Shown one piece after another: positions 9,805 through 21,332 of a DNA stretch of 64,000 nucleotides. Source of the stretch: Meghimatium bilineatum (Eukaryota; Mollusca; Gastropoda; Stylommatophora; Philomycidae). Positions within the stretch are counted from its first letter, which is position 1; every line of letters begins with the position of its first letter. The notes below the pieces were generated by a model. That model did no database searches. It was given only the letters and a program-made list of their open reading frames with translations, and had not been told where the DNA came from. The translations under genes were made by a program, and so were the position numbers. The stretch lies in assembly GCA_034231615.1 (NCBI GenBank), contig CM067299.1, positions 18,256,498 to 18,320,497 on the forward strand, given 5' to 3'.

Positions 9805-11562
9805 TTTCACTGGTATATAGCAAGGACAGTGAACACAATGTCCACATCTCACTGGTATATAGCAAGGTAGTGAACACAATGTCCACATTTCACTGGTATA
9901 TAGCAAGGACAGTGAACACAATGTCCACATCTCAGTGGTATATAGCAAGGTAGTGAACACAATGTCCACATCTCACTGGTATATAGCAAGGACAGTGAAC
10001 ACAATGTCCACATCTCACTGGTATATAGCAAGGGTAGTGAACACAATGTCCACATCTCAGTGGTATATAGCAAGGGTAGTGAACACAATGTCCACATCTC
10101 AGTGGTATATAGCAAGGACAGTGAACACAATGTCCACATCTAACTGGTATATAGCAAGGTAGTGAACACAATGTCCACATCTCACTGGTATATAGCAAGG
10201 TAGTGAACACAATGTCCACATTTCACTGGTATATAGCAAGGTAGTGAACACAATGTCCACATCTCAGTGGTATATAGCAAGGTAGTGAACACAATGTCCA
10301 CATCTCACTGGTATATAGCAAGGACAGTGAACACAATGTCCACATCTCATTGGTATATAGCAAGGTAGTGAACACAATGTCCACATCTCATTGGTATATA
10401 GCAAGGGTAGTGAACACAATGTCCACATCTCATTGGTATATAGTAAGGGTAGTGAACACAATGTCCACATCTCATTGGTATATAGCAAGGGTAGTGAACA
10501 CAATGTCCACATCTCAGTGGTATATAGCAAGGTAGTGAACACAATGTCCACATCTCATTGGTATATAGCAAGGGTAGTGAACACAATGTCCACATCTCAG
10601 TGGTATATAGCAAGGTAGTGAACACAATGTCCACATCTCATTGGTATATAGCAAGGGTAGTGAACACAATGTCCACATCTCAGTGGTATATAGCAAGGAC
10701 AGTGAACACAATGTCCACATCTCACTGGTATATAGCAAGGACAGTGAACACAATGTCCACATCTCACTGGTATATAGCAAGGGTAGTGAACACAATGTCC
10801 ACATCTCAGTGGTATATAGCAAGGTAGTGAACACAATGTCCACATCTCATTGGTATATAGCAAGGTAGTGAACACAATATCCACATCTCACTGGTATATA
10901 GCATGGACAGTGAACAATATCCACATCTCACTGGTATATAGCATGGACAGTGAACAATATCCACATCTCACTGGTATATAGCATGGACAGTGAACAATAT
11001 CCACATCTCACTGGTATATAGCATGGACAGTGAACAATGTCCACATCTCACTGGTATATAGCATGGACAGTGAACAATATCCACCTCTCACTGGTATATA
11101 GCATGGACAGTGAACAATGTCCACATCTCACTGGTATATAGCATGGACAGTGAACAATATCCACATCTCACTGGTATATAGCATGGACAGTGAACAATAT
11201 CCACATCTCATTGGTATATAGCATGGACAGTGAACAATATCCACATCTCACTGGTATATAGCATGGACAGTGAACAATATCCACATCTCACTGGTATATA
11301 GCATGGACAGTGAACAATATCCACATCTCACTGGTATATAGCATGGACAGTGAACAATATCCACATCTCACTGGTATATAGCATGGACAGTGAACAATAT
11401 CCACATCTCACTGGTATATAGCATGGACAGTGAACAATGTCCACATCTCACTGGTATATAGCATGGACAGTGAACAATGTCCACATCTCACTGGTATATA
11501 GCATGGACAGTGAACAATGTCCACATCTCACTGGTATATAGCAAGGGTAGTGAACACAATGA
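9805..11562. repeat. Large 40-42-bp minisatellite in two sub-blocks
   Basis: The left block (to about 10890) has units with ggtatatagcaagg plus a variable tag (t, gt or aca) and agtgaacacaatgtccacat (41-42 bp). The right block has tatatagcatggacagtgaa, caatatccacatctcact (40 bp) and is much more uniform. Mixed unit lengths keep long open frames on both strands, but these are artefacts. It lies in the gene 1 intron between the exons at 8562 and 14032. Confidence 0.96.
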
Positions 11563-12436
11563 CCTGAGATACTTTAATTATCGTAGTGAGACTGATGCCC
11601 TTCCATCTCTACAGATTATGGCACAGTCTAGCAAATGTAATAGTCACATTATACAGAATTCAACTGTTTATTTCAGCATCAATGTCATCAACTAAAGAGA
11701 TGACTACCAAGGACAGAAAATATGTCAACTGGTGGGAGACAATTGTTATTGACCGTGATGACTGGGTCATGGTACTGTTCTACCAATTGTAGTAAACATG
11801 AATGCTCTAGGTATCCCCATAGAAGTTTAGTTTTGTTTCAGTAGATGGCAAAGGGTATTATGATGATGTTTCTCATAAATCTTTGATTTGATATTTTCCT
11901 AAACATACCTTCTCAGTATAAACTATTAATGTCTTTTCAGTCTTTGAAGTTTATAAATATTTGTGATCTGTCATTCAGTCAATTGTTCAATTATGTTTCT
12001 ATATACACTTATGGAATCCATAACTTGTAACAAGCTCTTGAATGTCATTGGATTTACTGCTTTGGTGATGCTGGTGTTCATGTAAATGAGAGAGTTGACC
12101 TGCTTGAAACAATTATAGTCAGTTTTTTAGAATGGATAAGGAGGACATTTTTAAGTTGCTTAGTTAGATATGGACATTGCAACAAATGACATATCTAAGA
12201 TGTAATTGGCAGAATAATTATGCATTAAGTGTGATATGAATAGGATTTGCCATCTGTGGGGCAGAATGAGGAATGTGTTTAACCAGTGAGTCACTTGTAC
12301 CATAAGTATGCATAAACATCATTACTGTATGGATTTGTCTGGAGTGAAATGATGTCAGTTCAAAACAAATAACCAATATTTTATAGATACTGAATTGATT
12401 AATAGTTTCTTTCTCAATTAAGTAACGGTACAGGGA
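11563..12436. other. Gene 1 intron, nothing recognised
   Basis: AT-rich unique-looking sequence with no good splice pair in phase with gene 1, and no repeat I can place. Confidence 0.3.
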
Positions 12437-12695
12437 TGTCCCATGGTAGCAACCTGTTTTTGGAGATAAAGATCTCTTCATGTACTAAGCCGCAGCAACT
12501 ATTACGTGGGGTGACCAGTTGCCTTTCCTTGCTGTCTTTACCTCTCCTAAATCATGCGTCAGATATTTATTTACAGCTGAGTAGATTGGAGGAGTGGTCG
12601 TGCCAAGCAAGAAATCACAACCTACATTTTTTTGTCCAGATGTAGTTTAGAATCTGGCACACTGTAACCCGCAGTGACAGCAAGCAAGCTCGCTA
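12437..12695 (-). mobile_element. tRNA-headed SINE family C copy
   Basis: Reverse-complement relative of the copy at 23975: catgtactaagccgcagcaa, cttgctgtctttacctctcc, gaggagtggtcgtgccaagc and cagcaagcaagctcgctatc. The tRNA-like B box is decayed. Confidence 0.78.
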
Positions 12696-12983
12696 TCCAG
12701 CTTTTGTTTTCTCAAGGTCTCATCTGTGTCATCAGTAATATGTTTTACCATCTGCATCATTATAACTTTGATTGTAACAGAGATTAGGGATTTTCTCTCA
12801 GTTACTACAATCATGTAGTTGGATTTCTTCTGTATCTTGATAATGATCACTACATTCAAATTATCAGGTATTGTTTAGTCACTCCATTTTGTTCTATACA
12901 ACTGTAGCATCATTTTCTATTAAATTTGCGGGTCTATTTTAAATCCTTCATCATTTCAATTGTATTCAGGTACCTTTCTGCTT

Positions 12984-13255
12984 TTATTACTTCTACATTC
13001 ATTCTCAAACTCCTAAAAGTTAGCAGGATGTTATCTGGAGAACGGATTGTGTTAGGTTTTAAAGTTTTGCTGCGATATATGCACCTTCGGCCTGAAACAT
13101 GGTATGACACACTTCAGCATAGCTTCTGGGTTACTTTGATCCAATATGGGATGGGACAACAAACTCTACCCCATTAACCTACTTATTATCTCCTACAACA
13201 TGCATGGAAGGTAAATAGTATTACTATTCTTTGCTCTTCTTTTGGGCACCAGAAC
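12984..13255 (-). mobile_element. SINE family B copy, near full length
   Basis: Contains cattctcaaactcctaaaag, gatatatgcaccttcggcct, ttactttgatccaatatggg, acaacatgcatggaaggtaa and tttgctcttcttttgggcac. Confidence 0.85.
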
Positions 13256-13849
13256 ACACTATCAGGGTGCCTTCATATTTTAAAGATATTTAACGGCAAA
13301 ATATTTCCATCAATATGAAGGTCCAAGCATACATAACCAATCAGAGTCCTATGATAAAAGGTAAATGATTATAAGAAAAAATATAAAAGGGGTTAAACAG
13401 CAGTTTTATATTATGCCCTACCCAATATGTTTAAGGCAAATCTGTTATTTAACCATTTATATTTTGTTCGTAGATTTTTCTTCACTTGGTACAGTTTTAC
13501 TGAGACCTCCAATTTATTCATATAATCTAAAACCAGTTGCACGAAAAGACAGAGAAAGGAATTAGATGTAAAAAATTTATGTGGATTACAAAATAGTGTG
13601 AACAGTGGAAATAGAAGAGTCATGCTTTCCTTCCTATTGCTGTAAGACAACCACATCTTGTAAAAACATTTATATAGAAATATTTACTTTAAGAATATGC
13701 TATATTCTATGACACAAGTCTTCTGGACAGAGCAGCTAACAGAGAGGGTTCAACACTCCAAGTGGAATGAGATATTAAAAAAAAAATCAACAATCAAAAT
13801 TCAAAGTAAAGAAATAAAATATATAAGATACACTGCCAAAGGTAGCTGT

Positions 13850-13967
13850 TGTCAGGTCGTTGGCACAAATAAAACAGCGACACAACACATATCTGATCTC
13901 TGGATTATATTCTGTTAGAAATTGACAGAACTATTGCCTTGATACAAGAGATATCCAATGGGAGTTT
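13850..13967 (+). mobile_element. SINE family A copy, 3' decayed
   Basis: Contains gtcgttggcacaaataaaac, gcgacacaacaca and a degraded tail (ccaatgggagtttaaaac) without a GAA run. Confidence 0.7.
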
Positions 13968-14031
13968 AAAACTAATTATGTGTGTGTATATATATGATAC
14001 CACTTAAATTATTATCATTTCTACAACTTAC

Positions 14032-14148
14032 AGCAGCAACTCTATGTCCAGCGGACAATGTTTCATGTTTTGGTGCATTTTCCAGTTCAATCCAGTGGTC
14101 AGAAAACTTGTTTGCGATGATATCCGAAGTGTAATAGTTATGGAAATC
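14032..14148 (-). CDS. Gene 1 exon: start of conserved PLXDC luminal core (HNYY)
   Basis: This 117-bp exon (39 codons, phase 0 at both ends) has acceptor gttcttctccag and donor GCTGCT followed by GTAAGT. It encodes DFHNYYTSDI, SDHWIELENA and HETLSAGHRVAA. The order HNYY, then a W-containing strand, then a helix ending before the FDF block parallels vertebrate PLXDC2. A second AG lies 35 bases further upstream (atatttcag), but that choice puts a stop codon in frame after the preceding exon, so the internal AG was preferred. Confidence 0.85.
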
Positions 14149-14429
14149 CTGGAGAAGAACATTGGATTTTTTAAATTGTCTGAAATATTTCCAATGTAAA
14201 TAGAACATAATGTGTTATTCAAATAGTTTTAATGTACAGATAACATTGTATGTTATGTTTAAGTTACAGCAGACAAATAGCAATAGCAGTATGTTATGTT
14301 TGAATTACTGCAGACAAATAGAGATAACAGTATGTTATATTTGAGTTACTCTGCCTTAACACCTAGATGAAAGGAAAACAAATCAAGTGTGGAAGGTCAT
14401 GGGTGGCAAAAGCAGAGGATACATTGTAT

Positions 14430-15690
14430 GTCTTCTTCTTCTCATTCGAAGTTTGACTTGTTTACACAGCAAGTCCGGTTTTCTTAATAAATGCTGCTGT
14501 ATTTGAAAGCTCCTCAGTGCTCCCATAAAGAATTATGTAGATATGTCTCTGTGGGCCAGTGTTTCTTTCTCAGCTGTTTTAGTGTAATGCAGTCATGCAT
14601 GATATGTTCCGCGGTCTGTACCGCCTGTCAACATAGACACAGAAGTGATGGGATCAGTCTTAGTCCATTTGAGATGGCCGTTTAGTCTATTGTGTCCAGT
14701 TCTGATGCGGATGAAAAGAACCTGCTCAGCTCTGTTAAAATAGTGATAGTTGTTTTTTGGGTGGTTGACTTTCCTGATAGCTTTGATGAGAGTCCTCTTT
14801 CCTTGGTAGGTGATTTCTTGGTCTTTCCTATGTTGCTCTATCTTTGCCAGCTTATCTGCCTTCTAATTTCCTAGTATGCCACAATGGATGGTATCCACTG
14901 TAGTACTACCCTTCTTTGATGCTCACTTCTCATATGGCTTCCTTCAGGTTTGGCAGTTTATCGCTGTCAAGGGCTTGTAGGACAGATATTACATCAGTAA
15001 GAAACACCACATGTTGACATTGGCTTGTGTTTTTAATTATTTCTGCAGCAATGTTTAGGACCTGTGTTTCTGCAGAGTAGTTTCCAGTTGGTGAACATGT
15101 GGATTAATTTTCTTTTTCTTGATATTTTATGTAAACTCCAGCACCTCCATTCTTCACTGTTCTGGTTGCAGATCCATCGGTTTATACCTGTATCCACTCC
15201 TCCCTGAGGTATATATCTTCAATCATGTTGCATACTATTATTTTCTTTTGTAGAGCATTCAGTTCTCCCATAGTGTAGTTGTTGTTTATGGTGGCTCTGA
15301 TAGTGAAATTTTGATATTGCTCCCACGGAACTGGAAAAAGTGTTGGCGTTATTTATTTTGTTATGTTTGGTAGTTCTTTCTATTCTCTGTTTATTTTTTT
15401 GGATCGGTAAACAAAACTGGTTCTCTTCAGCTTTCCACTGACTAGGTCACAGAACCTGGTCTTCATTGGGTGTGCTGGCATGATCTTGTACTTTTCTGCA
15501 TGGATCATAGTCTTAGTGTCCCATGTGTATGGTAAGGGGGTAATGCCTGTAGTTTTTTACATTCCATTTACGGGAGAGGTATTCATGGCACCTGTGATAT
15601 GGTGAAGTGCTTGATTTTGTACCTTGTCTAGAGCTTGTAGGTGGGAATTGGCTGCTGCAATCCATGCTGTTGATCGGTATTCTAGTACTG
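14430..15690 (-). pseudogene. Non-LTR retrotransposon: RT C-terminus plus RNase H, broken
   Basis: At the right end the minus strand reads TLKKVYTGTIRPVLEY then STAWIAAANSHLQALDKVQ and NQALHHITGAM, the end of a Jockey/I-like reverse transcriptase. Further left is an RNase H domain with TDGSATRTVKNGGAGVYI, a YSAETQVLNIAAEII helix and VFLTDVISVLQAL, giving visible D, E and D catalytic positions. A Cys-containing C-terminal segment follows. Multiple stops make it inactive. It lies in a gene 1 intron, immediately upstream of exon 14032-14148 in transcript direction and in the same orientation. Confidence 0.85.
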
Positions 15691-16437
15691 GTCTAATTGT
15701 ACCTGTATATACCTTCTTTAAGGTTGCCTCACTGGCTCCCCAACTTGTTCCTGATATTGTATGTAAATTGGAAGAAGCAGGAAAATGCAATGAATGGGTG
15801 GAGGTGGACAAAGAGAAAAAGTCTTTGACAAATGTAATAATACAACTGGAAAAAAATGCTAAGAATGGACTTGTATCAGGAAAAAGGTAACAGTAAAATA
15901 ACTTGTCCAGTGGCACTTAAAACCACAAGGCACAATCATATACACAGATGGTTCAATCAAAAGAGAAATTAACTAGTACAGATAGGGTTTTATTGCCAAC
16001 AAGAATAGCAGAAAAGTGATTCAGAAGTTGTCTGCTTACTCCACTACAACATTAAGCATGAAAATGAAAACAAAAGCAGTGACGTTACCATCATCATTAT
16101 CATCAGTAGCATGCATGTTCTTTGCCTGATATAAAATAGTCTGAGAACGTATGGGCATGTTGAAGTGCTGCAAGGGCCATCTGTTCACCATTAACCAATC
16201 TAAAATCTAATCTTAAACAATTGAAGTGGTTTTCAGTTGTCTTCAATTTTACTAAACACCACCTCAAGTGACTGTGTTGTCCATATTCTTTACTAAACAC
16301 CACCTGAAGTGACTTTTAAGTTTTCCACATTTTTACTAAACAGCTTTGAAATAGCCTGAAATAGCTTTCCAGAAATGTAGTTTCCATCTGTGTATACAAG
16401 AGTTACTGAGTTTGTAGCTACCTGTAGTACCTTAATT

Positions 16438-16578
16438 CTTTTTCTTCAGCATTCATTCTCAAACTCCCGCTGGATCTCTCTATTAGCAGGATCACTGTCC
16501 TACTAGATTTCCAGCAGGATGTAGATTTCCAGCGTTTTGTCACCGTTTTATTTGTGCCAATGTCCCAATACATCCGAC
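16438..16578 (-). mobile_element. SINE family A copy
   Basis: Reversed tail tttttcttcagcattcattc, then ctcccgctggatctctctat, a short internal rearrangement near gtagatttccagcg, and accgttttatttgtgccaat at the core end. Confidence 0.8.
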
Positions 16579-16629
16579 TTCTGCTAATTTTTGTGTACCT
16601 TAATGCATAGCACTGAGTTAAAAACCTTA

Positions 16630-16790
16630 CTTGAAGGTAGATTTAGGGAAGGCGTGCAAGAGTTAGGCAGATATACAAGTGAGAGAGAAATATCATGAGA
16701 TGGACATGATGCAGTCCGCCAGAGTGCACCACCAGGTCAAGTGTTAGATATCTACTGCAGCTGCCAGCAGGTCAAAAGATAGAGTGTTGG
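16630..16790 (+). pseudogene. RTE-like 3' end, left part (split by minisatellite)
   Basis: Reads RRARVRQIYK, then ERNIMRWT and PPECTTR in one frame with stops. This matches RARGRQRYTW, SNITRWTGYS and LAECTTKTRD of the copy at 21834-22109. The element then dissolves into the 43-bp tandem array. Confidence 0.72.
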
Positions 16791-18095
16791 AGATCTACTG
16801 CTGCCATCAGTAGGTCCAGAGATAGAGTGTTGGAGTTCTACTGCTGCCAACAGTAGGTCCAGAGATAGAGTGTTGAAGATCTACTGCTGCCATCAGTAGG
16901 TCCAGAGATAGAGTGTTGAAGATCTACTGCTGCCATCAGTAGGTCCAGAGATAGAGTGTTGGAGATCTACTGCTGCCATCAGTAGGTCCAGAGATAGAGT
17001 GTTGGAGATCTACTGCTGCCATCAGTAGGTCCAGAGATAGAGTGTTGAAGATCTACTGCTGCCATCAGTAGGTCCAGAGATAGAGTGTTGAAGATCTACT
17101 GCTGCCATCAGTAGGTCCAGAGATAGAGTGTTGAAGATCTACTGCTGCCATCAGTAGGTCCAGAGATAGAGTGTTGAAGATCTACTGTTGCCATCAGTAG
17201 GTCCAGAGATAGTGTTGGAGATCTACTGCTGCCATCAGTAGGTCCAGAGATAGAGTGTTGGAGTTCTACTGCTGCCATCAGTAGGTCCAGAGATAGAGTG
17301 TTGGAGTTCTACTGCTGCCAACAGTAGGTCCAGAGATAGAGTGTTGAAGATCTACTGCTGCCATCAGTAGGTCCAGAGATAGAGTGTTGAAGATCTACTG
17401 CTGCCATCAGTAGGTCCAGAGATAGAGTGTTGGAGTTCTACTGCTGCCATCAGTAGGTCCAGAGATAGAGTGTTGGAGATCTACTGCTGCCATCAGTAGG
17501 TCCAGAGATAGAGTGTTGAAGATCTACTGCTGCCATCAGTAGGTCCAGAGATAGAGTGTTGGAGATCTACTGCTGCCATCAGTAGGTCCAGAAATAGAGT
17601 GTTGAAGATCTACTGCTGCCATCAGTAGGTCCAGAGATAGAGTGTTGGAGTTCTACTGCTGCCATCAGTAGGTCCAGAGATAGAGTGTTGGAGATCTACT
17701 GCTGCCATCAGTAGGTCCAGAGATAGAGTGTTGAAGATCTACTGCTGCCATCAGTAGGTCCAGAGATAGAGTGTTGGAGATCTACTGCTGCCATCAGTAG
17801 GTCCAGAGATAGAGTGTTGAAGATCTACTGCTGCCATCAGTAGGTCCAGAGATAGAGTGTTGAAGATCTACTGCTGCCATCAGTAGGTCCAGAGATAGAG
17901 TGTTGAAGATCTACTGTTGCCATCAGTAGGTCCAGAGATAGTGTTGGAGATCTACTGCTGCCATCAGTAGGTCCAGAGATAGAGTGTTGGAGTTCTACTG
18001 CTGCCATCAGTAGGTCCAGAGATAGAGTGTTGGAGTTCTACTGCTGCCATCAGTAGGTCCAGAGAGTGTTGGAGATCTACTATTCACCAACAGGT
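16790..18095. repeat. 43-bp minisatellite derived from RTE 3' end, about 30 copies
   Basis: The unit contains gatctactgctgccatcagt, aggtccagagatagagtgtt and a ga/gg/gt variant. Variants recur in a higher-order pattern. The units resemble the RTE terminus (gagtgcaccaccaagac..., gtggagatctgttgcagcca), and the array sits between the two halves of such an element. Gene 1 intron. Confidence 0.95.
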
Positions 18096-18099
18096 CAAG

Positions 18100-18205
18100 A
18101 TATAGAGTTTTGGAGATCCAATGCAGTCACCAATAGACGAAGAGATAGAGTGTTAGAGATTCATTGCATGCAACTTTTCTAAGAAGATGTGGCACAACAT
18201 TTGAA
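18100..18205 (+). pseudogene. RTE-like 3' terminus, right part
   Basis: After the last array units the sequence reads attcattgcatgcaac, then ttttctaagaagatgtggca. It aligns with the element's terminal segment (ctgttgcagccaaccttcgt, gcggagacggcac) seen at 62815-62850. Confidence 0.6.
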
Positions 18206-18243
18206 CTGCTTACATGAAAATATTAAAGACAACAAAAACTTAC

Positions 18244-18389
18244 ATGGATGATATCTGCATCATCAAAAAGTTGCTTCTCTGATGTGCCATTGCCTTCATT
18301 TAGCCCATCTGTACTTCCTCCCTTTGGTGTTGATACAGGTGTAGTAACAGACGCTGCTGAAGAAGTGTTGGAATGTCTGCCAGAGGAAT
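18244..18389 (-). CDS. Gene 1 exon: Ser/Thr/Gly-rich luminal linker (PLXDC)
   Basis: This 146-bp exon has acceptor ctccccatag and donor CCAT followed by GTAAGT. It completes a split codon (G plus AT gives Asp) and ends on a codon boundary. The product is low in complexity: SSGRHSNTSS, VSTPKGGST, then GTSEKQLFDDADIIH. The acidic LFDDAD end sits directly before HNYY of the next exon. Vertebrate PLXDC2 likewise has an acidic stretch just before its HNYY motif. It lies beside the 43-bp minisatellite in the intron downstream. The compositional bias is typical of an extracellular linker. Family membership is inferred from phase, strand and order. Confidence 0.75.
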
Positions 18390-18440
18390 CTATGGGGAGG
18401 GAATTGAAAGACAAAATTATATGATTTTAAATCTCACACA

Positions 18441-18535
18441 TGGTGGGTGGTCAAGTTGCTATGGCACCACCGAACTTGAGTTCATGGGTTCAGCTCCTGT
18501 TATAAGTTATAAAAATATCTCTAATGAGCTATTAA
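18441..18535 (+). mobile_element. tRNA-like SINE head
   Basis: An A-box-like tggtcaagttgctatggcac and a B-box-like catgggttcagctcctg are spaced as in a tRNA. No complete cloverleaf is evident. The repeat body probably continues toward 19030. Confidence 0.45.
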
Positions 18536-19347
18536 CTAGATAGATACTATAATCTAGTACTTTAGAGAGATAACTCACAATGGCCCCACTAAACCGAAAG
18601 ATGAAGCCTCCTGGGTATAAAAGAAAACTCAGAGAAACCACCCCACTGCACATAGGAAGTAAGAGCAAATTGCTTGCAACTTCTGAGGATAGCAACCAAC
18701 CATCTGACAGACGAATGATAAGATAGTTGGCGCAGAAGTGCATAATGCACTAGTGGTAGGACATAAGGATTCTGGGGAATTGCCACACTGGAATGTCTCC
18801 CTTTGGTGACAAACATGCATCTGTAAATCCCTGTAATACAATCATGCCTTTGAGACTACCTTATATGAGATCAGGTATGGGATTCACCACAGTTACGGAA
18901 CTGAGAAGATCTTGGGCTTTGTCAGAAAGGCTATGGGCTATTAATAGGTACCATCTCACAGCTAAAGGGATTATTTCATCATCACCTTCTATGAGTAGAA
19001 GGCTTCTTCACACATTATTGCACAAGGACTGACAGTTGTAATCTTAAGGTATGAAACAAAGCTCTGGAGAAATCCATCCATTTCCATTGCACAAAAGAAT
19101 GCAAAAACTCTGACACTCATAATTCCTTTGGATCAAAACCAACAAAGATAAAAATTATCTTGGACAATATTTCCCTACTATACATTACTACAAAAACATG
19201 TGTTAACAATCCTTCCACAAAGTACTTCATTGATACATCTAATTATATTTCACAAGCCATATTTCCCAAATATATTATTAAAATACTCATAAAACATGAG
19301 TGTTGAGGATAGAGAGAACAAGAGAGGAGGGAGTGATAGACACAGGT

Positions 19348-19349
<2 letters not shown>

Positions 19350-19424
<75 letters not shown>
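19350..19424. repeat. CA/TA microsatellite
   Basis: A short CA run followed by a pure TA run of about 60 bp, within a gene 1 intron. Confidence 0.97.
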
Positions 19425-19426
<2 letters not shown>

Positions 19427-19671
19427 TATTGAGAGGGACAAATTACATTCTGGGAAACAAGAGTACAATGAAGTAAATCCTCTCTGCCATTTGAGCCCTT
19501 TTGTAAGGATTTAACTTCATCGAATAATTTTATAGCAAGCATGGAATGAAAATACAGCAAAAAGCAATCAATATTGACACAGAGACATAGCTACTAGTTC
19601 CTACAAGCATCATGTTATGTAGAAGCTCAATAATATGTAGTCACTGCGCAAAACTTAAATCCAACAGATAA

Positions 19672-19803
19672 AGCTTAGAACAGGGTAATGAAGTTTTTGG
19701 GAGTGAATGTAGCCTTGATACAAGGCCTATTGGTCAAAACATCGATGTATGTGTTATTATGTGTTTCGGGTGATTAGCAAAACTTCATTACCCTGTTCCT
19801 AGC
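19672..19803. repeat. Inverted repeat (foldback/MITE-like), about 130 bp
   Basis: The left arm aacagggtaatgaagttttt pairs with the right arm aaaacttcattaccctgttc, with outer bases extending the match to about 27 bp. The loop has a tattggtcaaaacatcga motif. A related sequence with tttcgaccaaaaagccttta recurs near 46795, and a weaker one near 42270. Confidence 0.75.
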
Positions 19804-20205
19804 TTTGTATGTAATGTAGAAACTGTTTTCTAAGACGTTAATGTCTATAAATATTTGGAATTCTACATTTGCAGAATTAAGCCTCAGAGGAGAAACTGAA
19901 GGTAATAGGAAAAACCCAGGAACACATGAAAAAAAAAAGCAATGACAAGAGGTTAGGATAGAATGACAGGCATTACCTCTCTTGCTGAGATTGAAGAAAC
20001 AAAAAAAGGATGCATTGGGAAATACACTGTGAGCCCTACATGACATCTGACGGATCTAAGATCTAAAAAGACGCATGTGGTGATGGAAGATTGTAAAGAA
20101 ATCAAAACAATGTTTGAGATTGGCCTTATCAAGAGTAAATGTGAAATGGAAAAGTAAAATCATCACTCCACAAAAATTCTCTTGCGTATTTATTTATATT
20201 CTTCT

Positions 20206-20365
20206 TCTTCTTCAGCGTTCATTCTCTAACTCCTGCTGGATCTCTCTAATAGCAGGACCATGATCAAATCTAGATTTCCAGCAGGATGTAGACCAGAGAA
20301 TGGAAATGCGTTGTGTCGCCGTTTTATTTGCGCCAATGGCCCGACATATCCGTCTTCGCTGGGAT
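20206..20365 (-). mobile_element. SINE family A copy, well preserved
   Basis: Contains ttcttcttcttcagcgttca, ctcctgctggatctctctaa, gagaatggaaatgcgttgtg and gccaatggcccgacatatcc. One of the best-preserved A cores, immediately left of the candidate optional exon of gene 1. Confidence 0.88.
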
Positions 20366-20606
20366 TTATTTATATAATTATATATAATCCTCCTGTATTT
20401 TTATTCTTCTGTATGGATCTAAGAAATATTGAAAATATATGTACAATCATCAACGGTTCCTGGGTCAAACTAACATAAGAAAATGGGCACCAGGTCTTCT
20501 AGAAAAGGAAAAGTCATGAATGTGATCTTGATCACATCATCTCCTGGTATGCCCCAATGGCATAGAAACAGGATATTTCCTATGTATGTGATAGCTGAAC
20601 ACTTAC

Positions 20607-20663
20607 TAAAAATATGGAGAGTAGATTCAGACTTTTGAATACTCGTTGAATTTTTGACATTTA
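20607..20663 (-). CDS. Gene 1 candidate optional (cassette) exon, 57 bp
   Basis: A strong acceptor (ttttactatctttatag) and a strong donor (TTTTTA then GTAAGT) enclose 57 bp with one open frame, encoding NVKNSTSIQKSESTLHIF. The phases are symmetrical (enters after one codon base, leaves after one), so it fits exactly between the flanking exons at 21156 and 18389, and it could be included or skipped without a frameshift. The Ser/Thr-rich content suits the linker it would extend and includes an N-glycosylation sequon (NST). There is no family homology to prove it, and chance splice-like sites occur in introns. Confidence 0.42.
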
Positions 20664-21155
20664 CTATAAAGATAGTAAAACAAATTTCTACGTTGAAGGC
20701 AAAATAATGCCACATGCAGAACAACAGAGATAATCTTTAATAACAATATATTTCCCAAGTGTATGTGCTTTGGGTATGTAATAAGGTCCATTCACATTCA
20801 AAAACAAGTCTTCAGGGTTAAAGACAAGAAAGAAGATATGCAGAGATCACATAAAATCCTAGATAACTATGACATAGCACAAGCACTGACCATGAGGCAT
20901 TTGTGTCACAGACATATATTCTGTCTCACCAATAGGTTTGAAATATAAAAATATGTATACCTTGTCTTTTAACTCCACAAACAACATCCCTATGTTTGAT
21001 AATTTTAGTATTTTTGAATCCCTGTCCATTGTCACACATCTCTTTTTTTAGTTATATATATACATATTTACAAATTAGCTCATATTTCTTGAATAATTTT
21101 GTATTCAGTGATGATGAAGGCATCAAAATACACAATACATTAGCCTAGTTTTTAC

Positions 21156-21332
21156 CTGGCTGGCTAGAAACATCAGGTGTAGTTTGACCTGTAGTCTTTG
21201 AATTTGTTGATGCATCACTACCACTTTGACGTCTAAACCGGCTATTAGCATGGGTCTCAAACCACAATAAAAATGTGGAATCTGATGGCAAGGCAACGTG
21301 ACTTGATCTGGAAATTATTTCATATGGAGCAT
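21156..21332 (-). CDS. Gene 1 exon: N-terminal luminal region with furin-like site (PLXDC)
   Basis: This 177-bp exon is bounded by a good acceptor (tattcacattacag) and donor (CCAG then GTAAAA). The only open frame starts with two bases of a split codon and ends with one base, and it matches the phase of the next exon. It encodes ALPSDSTFLLWFETHANS followed by RFRRQSG, then a Ser/Thr/Gln-rich stretch. RFRR resembles a proprotein-convertase site; vertebrate PLXDC2 has a basic KR motif at a similar place, ahead of the conserved core. The stretch itself is poorly conserved in the family, so membership rests on strand, phase and position upstream of the conserved exons. No signal peptide is present, so at least one 5' exon is missing. 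Confidence 0.75.

Noticed and set aside
9721-10884. Many overlapping open frames on both strands (MWTLCSLP, NTMSTSHWYIAR)
   Set aside because: All are translations of the 40-42-bp minisatellite. The same unit is read in several frames.
16790-18095. CRISPR-like regular array
   Set aside because: Units are contiguous with no unique spacers, and the genome is eukaryotic.
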